From the NCBI GenBank assembly GCA_964642485.1, contig CAZXPA010000022.1, positions 1 to 11,585 of the forward strand: a DNA stretch of 11,585 nucleotides. The letters are read 5' to 3'. The stretch is from CAZXPA01 sp964642485. GTDB lineage: Bacteria; Patescibacteriota; Patescibacteriia; UBA2591; UBA6264. Of this stretch, positions 1-4,830 are shown one piece after another. The notes beneath the pieces were generated by a model. That model saw only the letters and a list, made by a program, of their open reading frames with translations. It was not told the DNA's origin and made no database searches. The translations under genes were made by a program, and so were the position numbers. Numbering within the stretch: the stretch's first letter is position 1; each line of letters begins with the position of its first letter.

Positions 1-2
1 TT

Positions 3-34
3 AAATTAGAAATTAGAAATTAGAAATTAGAAAT
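3..34. repeat. Tandem heptamer repeat AAATTAG (4 copies plus a partial)
   Basis: Four exact head-to-tail copies of AAATTAG occupy 3-30, followed by AAATTT. The array may continue upstream of the window edge. It supplies in-frame TAG stops at 7-9 and 28-30 ahead of the protease gene, so it forces that gene to start downstream at 40. Similar 7-8 nt arrays recur at other gene boundaries in this window. Confidence 0.9.
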
Positions 35-39
35 TTTTT

Positions 40-1260
40 ATGCGCCTGGTTTCTCAAAAAAAAGCAATAGTTTTGTTAATCATCATTTTTATAATCGCTT
101 TTATTACTGGAGTAATAATTGGTCAAGATTTTATCCTCACTAAGATAATCTCTCCTTGGCAGTTTACTCCTGCTCCTGAAACTTTTGACCCTAATCTTAA
201 TTATGATTTATTTTGGCGTGTTTGGTCAGTCGCCAAGGAAAAATATGTTACTCAACCAGTTTCTGATCAAGACTTATTTTATGGTTCTTTAAGGGGCTTG
301 GTAGCAGGATTAAAAGATCCTTATTCAGTTTTTTTAGAACCAGAGCTGGCTAAAAAGTTTCTTGAAGACATGTCTGGCAGTTTTGAGGGCGTGGGAATTG
401 AAATTGGCATTAAAGATGGACGTTTAACTGTTATTGCCCCTTTGCCTGATACCCCGGCTTTTCGGGCCGGCTTGCGTTCTGGAGATAAAATTTTTGGTAT
501 TGACGGCAAAGATACCAGTGGGATGAGTTTAGATGAGGTGGTTCATTTAATTCGCGGACCTCGCGGGACTCCGGTAGTTTTAACTATTTGGCATAAAGGA
601 GAAACCAAAACCAAAGAAGTTGAAATAATTCGTGATGTAATTGATATTAAAACAGTTTCTTGGGAACTGCTGGGCAATAAAATAGCTCATTTAAAGATAT
701 TACATTTTTCTGAAGATACTTGGACAGATTTTCAAAGTATTGCCAGAGTAATTTTAAGAGCCAGCCCTAATGGATTAATTCTTGACTTACGCAATAATCC
801 TGGTGGTTATTTAGATGCCTCAGTTAATATTGCTGGTTATTGGTTAGATCGAGAAACAGTAGTTGTCTCCCGAGATGCTCAAGAACAAGAAAAAGAATAC
901 CGAACTCGGGGGCGAGGAGACTTTAACCATATTCCAACAATTGTTTTAATTAACCAGGGCTCAGCTTCAGCTTCAGAAATTTTAGCTGGCGCTCTTCAAG
1001 ATTATAAGCAGGCTACTGTTTTAGGAGAAAAGACCTTTGGCAAGGGTTCAGTTCAAGAATTAGAAAGTTTTTCTGACGGCTCAGCCCTGAAATTAACTGT
1101 TGCTCATTGGTATACTCCTTTAGGTCGATCCATTCATGACCAAGGGATTATACCAGATATTGAAATTGAATTAACTGAGGAAGACTATTTAGCTGAACGT
1201 GACCCTCAGCTTAGTCGAGCTTTAGACATTTTAGGCGGCGAGCCGCCAGAAGCTGAATAA
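40..1260 (+). CDS. S41-family C-terminal processing peptidase (CtpA/Prc type), membrane-anchored
   Basis: This 406-residue protein is a serine protease of the carboxyl-terminal processing family, expected to cut envelope proteins outside the membrane. One hydrophobic segment (about residues 9-28) anchors it. A PDZ domain follows at about 112-198, with the usual GVGIEIG start and an IRGPRGT motif. The S41 catalytic core runs from about 205 to 385. The nucleophile is probably Ser310 in GSASASE and the general base Lys335 in FGKG; the 25-residue spacing matches E. coli Prc (Ser452/Lys477). LDLRNNPGGYL is the typical core strand. Start: an in-frame TAG in the upstream repeat at 28-30 leaves ATG 40 as the first ATG; there is no Shine-Dalgarno. 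It converges on rpmA with a terminator between. Family assignment is secure; the substrate is unknown. Confidence 0.95.
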   Translation: MRLVSQKKAIVLLIIIFIIAFITGVIIGQDFILTKIISPWQFTPAPETFDPNLNYDLFWRVWSVAKEKYVTQPVSDQDLFYGSLRGLVAGLKDPYSVFLEPELAKKFLEDMSGSFEGVGIEIGIKDGRLTVIAPLPDTPAFRAGLRSGDKIFGIDGKDTSGMSLDEVVHLIRGPRGTPVVLTIWHKGETKTKEVEIIRDVIDIKTVSWELLGNKIAHLKILHFSEDTWTDFQSIARVILRASPNGLILDLRNNPGGYLDASVNIAGYWLDRETVVVSRDAQEQEKEYRTRGRGDFNHIPTIVLINQGSASASEILAGALQDYKQATVLGEKTFGKGSVQELESFSDGSALKLTVAHWYTPLGRSIHDQGIIPDIEIELTEEDYLAERDPQLSRALDILGGEPPEAE

Positions 1261-1281
1261 ATAATCCTGAAAATTAAAAAG

Positions 1282-1306
1282 TCGGAGAACCGTTCTCCGA
1301 TTTTAT
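1282..1306 (+). terminator. Rho-independent terminator, probably bidirectional
   Basis: An 8-bp perfect stem TCGGAGAA (1282-1289) / TTCTCCGA (1293-1300) has a CCG loop and is followed by TTTTAT. On the minus strand the same hairpin is followed by a T-rich tract, so it can end both the protease gene and the convergent rpmA. Confidence 0.85.
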
Positions 1307-1326
1307 ATTATCAAATTAGAGAATAA

Positions 1327-1608
1327 TTATTTTCCCGGACTTATACTGATAAATTTTCTTTTAACTAATTTACCGTCAAACTTTCGGACTTTTTTTTGTC
1401 TAAAGCAAACCCTTCCTTTAATGATTGCATAAAGGGTATCATCTCTGCCCCGGCGGACACCGATTCCTGGATGAAACTTGGTTCCCCGTTGTCTAACAAT
1501 AATTATTCCGGGCCAGACTTTTTGTCCGCCAGCTGCTTTTATCCCTAATCTTTGTCCTTTTGAGTCGCGGCCCAAGGCCGTTGAGCCTCCAGCTTTCTTA
1601 TGTGCCAT
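1327..1608 (-). CDS. rpmA: 50S ribosomal protein bL27
   Basis: This 93-residue protein belongs to the large ribosomal subunit; in other bacteria the bL27 N-terminus reaches the peptidyl transferase centre. The sequence begins MAHKKAGGST, the near-invariant family start, and continues with IIVRQRGTKFHPG, GRDDTLYA and a closing KFISI segment. It is slightly longer than the usual 85 or so residues because of a basic stretch (about 70-85) before the last strand. There is no N-terminal pro-sequence of the kind cleaved in Firmicutes. rplU, the usual upstream partner, is not in the adjoining 320 bases. No Shine-Dalgarno is visible; instead the start codon lies in the 3' arm of a long hairpin (separate entry). 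Confidence 0.97.
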   Translation of the reverse strand: MAHKKAGGSTALGRDSKGQRLGIKAAGGQKVWPGIIIVRQRGTKFHPGIGVRRGRDDTLYAIIKGRVCFRQKKVRKFDGKLVKRKFISISPGK

Positions 1609-1657
1609 AATTGTCGAAATTTATGAGTATAGCGAAATAAATTTCGCTACAATTATG
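1606..1657 (-). promoter_or_regulatory. Hairpin enclosing the rpmA start codon
   Basis: CATAATTGTCGAAATTTA (1606-1623) is complementary over 18 positions to 1638-1657, interrupted only by a 2-nt CT insertion. In the rpmA mRNA the start codon is the last three bases of the 3' arm. A second, mutually exclusive hairpin, TAGCGAAA/TTTCGCTA (1630-1637 with 1642-1649, 4-nt loop), uses part of the same sequence. The pairings are seen directly; a role in controlling L27 translation is inference. Confidence 0.55.
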
Positions 1658-1808
1658 AGCATCCCGCTCCAATTTTGCCGTCCCAATCTTTCTTGACTAT
1701 TTATTACTTCAACCTCTATTTAACTCTCGCAGTGCAGTGGCTGAATAAGCCCGAGCGGAGCGAGTGCACTGCCGTGAGATATTTCGCAAAATTGGGGCGT
1801 GGGAGCCA
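1656..1808. repeat. GC-rich nested inverted repeat in the 1609-1930 gene-free stretch
   Basis: The 322-base stretch between rpmA and the next gene has no ORF of note. Its centre is unusually GC-rich. An outer inverted repeat includes CCAATTTTGC (1669-1678) and GCAAAATTGG (1786-1795), with further imperfect matches outside. An inner pair is GCAGTGCA (1729-1736) / TGCACTGC (1765-1772). Between them are a small GGCT/AGCC hairpin and CCGAGCGGAGCGAG (1751-1764). A weak plus-strand promoter-like pair (TTGACT at 1693, TATTTA at 1717) lies inside. It could be an extragenic palindromic element or a small RNA; the window alone cannot decide. Confidence 0.5.
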
Positions 1809-1815
1809 TACCCGT

Positions 1816-1854
1816 CAATTAAACAATTTAACAATTAAACATTTTAACATTTAG
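1816..1854. repeat. Octamer array CAATTAAA/CATTTTAA
   Basis: Five successive 8-nt units start with CAATT or CATTT: 1816, 1824, 1832, 1840 and a partial at 1848. The CATTTTAA unit is identical to the one repeated at the der start (6273-6296), which links the two sites. Confidence 0.75.
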
Positions 1855-1861
1855 TAGAAAC

Positions 1862-1890
1862 TTGTCAACCTCTGTTTACCCTGCTACAAT
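1862..1890 (+). promoter_or_regulatory. Sigma70-type promoter for the 3-TM protein/ftsW operon
   Basis: TTGTCA (1862-1867) and TACAAT (1885-1890) are separated by exactly 17 nt; each hexamer matches the consensus at 5 of 6 positions. Transcription would start near 1897, giving a leader of about 35 nt made almost entirely of ATGTTCCN octamers. The -10 box overlaps the first octamer. Confidence 0.75.
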
Positions 1891-1928
1891 GTTCCCATGT
1901 TCCAATGTTCCAATGTTCTAATGTTTTA
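1889..1928. repeat. ATGTTCCN octamer array upstream of the 1931 gene
   Basis: Five contiguous 8-nt units begin at 1889, 1897, 1905, 1913 and 1921 (ATGTTCCC, ATGTTCCA twice, ATGTTCTA, ATGTTTTA). The array fills the 5' leader and ends two bases before the start codon. It belongs to the family also seen at 6273, 6681, 8173 and 8237. Confidence 0.85.
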
Positions 1929-1930
1929 TT

Positions 1931-2302
1931 ATGACCCTTGAACAAACTCTTCAACAAATTCAGAAAAGTAAATTCTGGCGGGATAAAAAGATATTAGGAT
2001 TAATTGGCGAAGCCGGGGTTTTAAACTTACTGCTTTGGCTTTATATCTTGTTCACTTTTTGGGGAACAATTGAACCAATTGTTTTACATTACAATATTTT
2101 GTTTGGCATTGATTCAGTTGGACCTTGGCGCAAGTTATTGGTCCTGCCTCTTTTGGGTTCAGGTATTTTAATTGTCAATTCAGTTTTAATTTTTTATTTT
2201 TATCTTCTTCGCCGGGAGAGCTTAATTAACCTCTTAGCTGTTGGGCTTTTAGTCTCCCAGATTATTTTATTAATCTCTGTTTTGTTAATAATTAATTTAT
2301 GA
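1931..2302 (+). CDS. Small three-TM membrane protein of unknown function
   Basis: This 123-residue protein has a charged amphipathic N-terminus (1-25) and three hydrophobic segments (about 29-47, 70-92 and 98-122). The first loop carries an HYNI.FGID motif, resembling the P.H(Y/F)N..G motif of some small integral membrane families such as DUF1648, but the match is too short for an assignment. The last four bases (ATGA) overlap the start of the FtsW-like gene, so the two are probably translationally coupled and co-transcribed from the promoter at 1862-1890. That suggests a link to cell-wall synthesis, by context only. There is no Shine-Dalgarno. Confidence 0.85.
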   Translation: MTLEQTLQQIQKSKFWRDKKILGLIGEAGVLNLLLWLYILFTFWGTIEPIVLHYNILFGIDSVGPWRKLLVLPLLGSGILIVNSVLIFYFYLLRRESLINLLAVGLLVSQIILLISVLLIINL

Positions 2303-3417
2303 AGGCAGAGCTTCACCAACCTGATCAGACCCTGCTTATTAGTTTTGTTATTTTGGTTGTTCTCGGCTTATTAGTCCTTTCTTCAGCCAGTTATTTTATA
2401 GCCTGCCAGAAATTTAATGACTGCTATTTTTACTTAAAACATCAGTTGCTTTTTGGTCTATTACCTGGAGCAATTTTCTTTTTATTTTTTTCTGTTTTTA
2501 ATTACCAAAATCTTAAAAAATTAGCTTTACCTTTGCTAATTTTAACAATTTTTTTACTAGGAATTGTTTTTATCCCGGGAGTTGGTTTTGCCCGGGGTGA
2601 GGCCCAGCGCTGGGTTAAAATTTTTGGTATTGTTGTCCAGCCTTCAGAAATAGCCAAACTTACTTTTATAATTTATTTATCTGCCTGGCTGGCTAAGAAT
2701 CAGGAGAGCATTAAAAGTTTTAAACAAGTTTTTTTTCCTTTTGTTCTTTTATTAATCATTATTTGTTTCTTAATTATTTCTCAGCCAGATCTTGGAACTT
2801 TAATTGTAATTGTTTCTAGCGCTTTGGTAATTTATTTCATTGCCGGGGCCTCTCTTCCTCAAGTCAGCTTTTTAATTATTGGCTTGTTTTCTCTTTTAGT
2901 GGTTTCAATTAAAGTGGCCCCTTATCGCTTGGCCCGAATTATGGCTTTTTTTCATCCAGAAATAGATCCCCAGGGAATCGGCTATCACATAAATCAGGCT
3001 ATTTTAGCTATTAGTTCAGGGAGAATTTTGGGGCGGGGTTTAGGATATTCATCTCAAAAAATTTATCACCTTCCTGAAGTAGTTAGTGATTCAATTTTTG
3101 CTGTAATGGCTGAAGAGCTTGGTTTTATTTTAGTGGCGGGTGTAGTTATCCTTTATATTTATCTTACTTATCGTATTTTTCGTTTAGCGGGATCAACCAA
3201 TCAGGTTTTTGGTAAATTATTAGCTGCGGGCATTGGCTTTTGGTTCATTTTCCAGTCAATAGTTAATATGGGAGCAATGCTCGGAATTTTACCTTTAACT
3301 GGCATTCCTTTGCCTTTAATTGGTTATGGCGGCTCTAATTTTTGTGTTTTCTTAGCCGCTTTTGGTATTTTGGTTAATATTTCCCGTCAAACCCCGTTAA
3401 AAAGATCTAAAAAATAA
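2299..3417 (+). CDS. ftsW: FtsW/RodA-family (SEDS) peptidoglycan glycosyltransferase, FtsW-like
   Basis: SEDS proteins polymerise lipid II into glycan strands at the division site (FtsW) or side wall (RodA). This 372-residue polytopic protein has about ten hydrophobic segments. Key motifs are QRWVKIFGIVVQPSEIAKL (about 103-121), SQPDLGT (161-167), the large extracellular loop with GRGLGYSSQK (246-254), HLPEVVSDSIFAVMAEELG (257-275), which carries the conserved catalytic-loop Asp264, and TGIPLPLIGYGGSN (334-347). The usual SYGGSS is IGYGGSN here. Motifs and the long helix order fit FtsW slightly better than RodA, but the separation is not certain. The start overlaps the preceding stop (ATGA). 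The basic tail after 364 is cytoplasmic. A fresh promoter begins six bases after the stop. Confidence 0.93.
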   Translation: MKAELHQPDQTLLISFVILVVLGLLVLSSASYFIACQKFNDCYFYLKHQLLFGLLPGAIFFLFFSVFNYQNLKKLALPLLILTIFLLGIVFIPGVGFARGEAQRWVKIFGIVVQPSEIAKLTFIIYLSAWLAKNQESIKSFKQVFFPFVLLLIIICFLIISQPDLGTLIVIVSSALVIYFIAGASLPQVSFLIIGLFSLLVVSIKVAPYRLARIMAFFHPEIDPQGIGYHINQAILAISSGRILGRGLGYSSQKIYHLPEVVSDSIFAVMAEELGFILVAGVVILYIYLTYRIFRLAGSTNQVFGKLLAAGIGFWFIFQSIVNMGAMLGILPLTGIPLPLIGYGGSNFCVFLAAFGILVNISRQTPLKRSKK

Positions 3418-3422
3418 TGGGG

Positions 3423-3450
3423 TTGACAAATTTTTAAAATCTGTCATACT
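3423..3450 (+). promoter_or_regulatory. Sigma70-type promoter for the lipoprotein unit
   Basis: A perfect TTGACA (3423-3428) is followed after 16 nt by CATACT (3445-3450, 4 of 6 matches to TATAAT). Transcription would start near 3457, just before the structured leader. Confidence 0.7.
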
Positions 3451-3456
3451 GATTAC

Positions 3457-3638
3457 AGTTTATAGTTTAAGGTCTCTTCACCTTCCTGTCTATCAGTGGC
3501 AAAACCGGCCATCCCTCCTATCCGGGAAGTAGCCATGAGCCAAAGCTGATCTTGCCTGTCAAGCGTAGGCCTTGGGCTGGTGGACAGGAAAGTGGATGGA
3601 CTGTCACCAACATCTTTACATCAAAGGAGGAACATAAA
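3457..3638 (+). promoter_or_regulatory. Structured 5' leader, candidate translational riboswitch (unclassified)
   Basis: The leader of about 180 nt is far more GC-rich than its surroundings and folds by eye as a three-way junction. P1 is TTCCTGTC (3483-3490) / GACAGGAA (3583-3590). P2 is ATCAGTGGC (3492-3500) with GCCA (3539-3542) and CTGAT (3546-3550), an AAG bulge and an inner CCGG/CCGG (3505-3508 with 3522-3525). P3 is GCCT (3554-3557) / AGGC (3567-3570). The P2 apical loop contains CCTCCT (3514-3519), exactly complementary to the AGGAGG of the Shine-Dalgarno (3625-3630). The 3' strand of P1 has two alternative partners: CCTGTC (3555-3560) and CTGTCACC (3601-3608). I do not recognise a known riboswitch class. 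Confidence 0.55.
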
Positions 3639-4103
3639 ATGAAAAAGATATTATTCTTTCTTGTTTTTATACTGTTCTGGATGGGTTGCGCCAAATGGGA
3701 AGTTCTTTCGCCAACCAATGGCGAACTGACGGTGAGTCTTCTGGGCGTTGAAACCACTTTTGATTTTAATAACCAGAAGATAATTGCTCTTAATAAGAAC
3801 TGGGAGTATGCCCGGGACAGAGTCAGTCGCCGGGAAACCTGGAATGAGTATCTAGTAATTTTTGACCAGCGCGTTCGCGGCCGAAGTGAGGTTGAAGAAG
3901 CAGCCTATTTTGATCACGGAGACAAAATCAAGATCTGGATTCAGATTAAAGATGATCAGGATAATGACGCTTGGCGGGAAACCTATTTCGGACTTGGCAA
4001 AAGAGCTGTTTCTGTTTCAGAATTTTTCCTTGATTGGGAGACTGAATCTTGGGAGCTGGGATTAGAAGACGATGGTCGAATATTCCTTGAATTCACCTTA
4101 TAG
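3639..4103 (+). CDS. Small lipoprotein-like secreted protein of unknown function
   Basis: The protein is 154 residues from ATG 3639. That start is chosen over an in-frame ATG at 3552 because a full Shine-Dalgarno (AAAGGAGG, 3623-3630) sits 8 nt upstream and the protein then opens with a proper signal peptide (MKK followed by a hydrophobic core to residue 15). Gly16-Cys17 resembles a lipobox with an unusual Trp at -3, so lipidation is likely but not certain. The mature part is about 137 residues, soluble and acidic, rich in Trp, Asp and Glu, with alternating hydrophobics suggesting a beta-sandwich. No family is recognised. It has its own promoter, structured leader and terminator. The strong Shine-Dalgarno and higher GC set it apart from its neighbours and hint at separate regulation or transfer. 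Confidence 0.85.
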   Translation: MKKILFFLVFILFWMGCAKWEVLSPTNGELTVSLLGVETTFDFNNQKIIALNKNWEYARDRVSRRETWNEYLVIFDQRVRGRSEVEEAAYFDHGDKIKIWIQIKDDQDNDAWRETYFGLGKRAVSVSEFFLDWETESWELGLEDDGRIFLEFTL

Positions 4104-4121
4104 AATAGTGACCCGAAAAGA

Positions 4122-4146
4122 CCCTTGCTTAGGCAGGGGTTTTGTT
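4122..4146 (+). terminator. Rho-independent terminator of the lipoprotein unit
   Basis: CCCTTGC (4122-4128) and GCAGGGG (4133-4139) form a 7-bp stem with one U-G pair and a TTAG loop, followed by TTTTGTT. On the minus strand the hairpin is followed by TCTTTT, so it may also end the pth transcript, whose stop codon abuts it. Confidence 0.8.
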
Positions 4147-4757
4147 CAATTATATTCACTCATTGCTTTATCAATTCCTTTTTCTAAAGCGCTTAAAATT
4201 GCTTGAACAGTTAATTCAACTGCTTGTTTAACAATTTTTTTCTCATCTTTAGAAAATTTTTGCAACACGAACTTTTCTGTTGAAATTTTTTTGTTAAATT
4301 GTTTAATTGCCTGCCCCGTAGGAAGCTTGCTTTCCTTCGGGGTTAAATTGTTATTTTGATTTATACCCACTCTAAATCTGATAAAATTTTTTGTCTTTAA
4401 CTCATTAATAATTGACTGCACACCTTTATGCCCGGCTGAAGAAGAATTTTTACTAATCCGAATAGCGCCAACAGGGAGATCAATATCATCATGAATTACA
4501 ATGATTTTTTCTACTGGGATATTATGTTTTTTTTGAGCATATCTTACCGCCCTTCCTGAATCATTCATAAAGGTCATGGGTTTAATTAGCTCAACATTTT
4601 TGTTGTTAATTTGTTTTTTAAGATAAAGACAATTAGCCTTTTTACTTTTTTTCCATTTTTCTTTTTCAGCCAAAACATCAGCAATTTGAAAGCCAATATT
4701 ATGACGCGTTTTTTGATATTTTTTACCAGGATTTCCTAATCCTACAATAAGAATCAT
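4146..4757 (-). CDS. pth: Peptidyl-tRNA hydrolase
   Basis: Pth recycles peptidyl-tRNA released from stalled ribosomes by hydrolysing the peptide-tRNA ester in the cytoplasm. The 203-residue protein has the family motifs GLGNPG (6-11), TRHNIGF with catalytic His19, KPMTFMNDSG with Asn65, IHDDIDLP with Asp90, and SAGHKGVQSI (108-117). The position of E. coli Asn114 is Lys111 here. Between RVGI and KFVLQKF (about 133-163) it is roughly a dozen residues longer than usual; residues about 138-150 are encoded by a palindromic DNA element (4314-4342), which looks like an in-frame insertion. Pth is probably the last gene of the minus-strand operon, 60 bases after der. No Shine-Dalgarno; the upstream gap is repeat sequence. 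Confidence 0.96.
   Translation of the reverse strand: MILIVGLGNPGKKYQKTRHNIGFQIADVLAEKEKWKKSKKANCLYLKKQINNKNVELIKPMTFMNDSGRAVRYAQKKHNIPVEKIIVIHDDIDLPVGAIRISKNSSSAGHKGVQSIINELKTKNFIRFRVGINQNNNLTPKESKLPTGQAIKQFNKKISTEKFVLQKFSKDEKKIVKQAVELTVQAILSALEKGIDKAMSEYN
4314..4342. repeat. Palindromic element inside pth
   Basis: CCCCG (4314-4318) pairs with CGGGG (4338-4342) and AGGAAGC (4320-4326) pairs with GCTTTCCT (4329-4336, one bulged base), with a T-T mismatch between the two stems. In the pth frame it encodes roughly TPKESKLPTGQA, a segment lacking from canonical Pth. It is GC-rich against an AT-rich gene. Confidence 0.7.
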
Positions 4758-4830
4758 AGTTAATTAGTTAATTAGGGATTAGGGATTAGGATTCTAATTA
4801 CCCAATTGCCCAAGTACCTAAGTACCCAAT
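4758..4830. repeat. Mixed octamer/heptamer repeats between der and pth
   Basis: The gap and the last der codons consist of TAGTTAAT units, two GGATTAG heptamers, then AATTACCC, AATTGCCC, AAGTACCT and AAGTACCC. The last units belong to the same family that lies inside der (5635-5717) and the ligase-like gene (10284-10352). The final der residues Leu-Gly-Thr and its TAG stop (4818-4820) fall inside the array. Confidence 0.8.

Noticed and set aside
321..509. Minus-strand ORF inside the protease gene, and similar opposite-strand or shifted ORFs at 1478-1696, 5533-5784, 7870-8097, 8521-8832 and 9224-9424
   Set aside because: They are frame shadows of well-supported genes, with no family features and no initiation signals.
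3483..3590. c-di-GMP-I (GEMM) riboswitch
   Set aside because: GGCAAAACC and GCCAAAGC resemble pieces of that class, but the ACGCAAAG core and the second hairpin with its tetraloop receptor are missing. Kept as unclassified.
3552..3638. Longer in-frame start at ATG 3552 for the lipoprotein gene
   Set aside because: It would add 29 non-signal-like residues encoded by the structured leader and bypass the strong Shine-Dalgarno at 3623-3630 and the signal peptide start at 3639.
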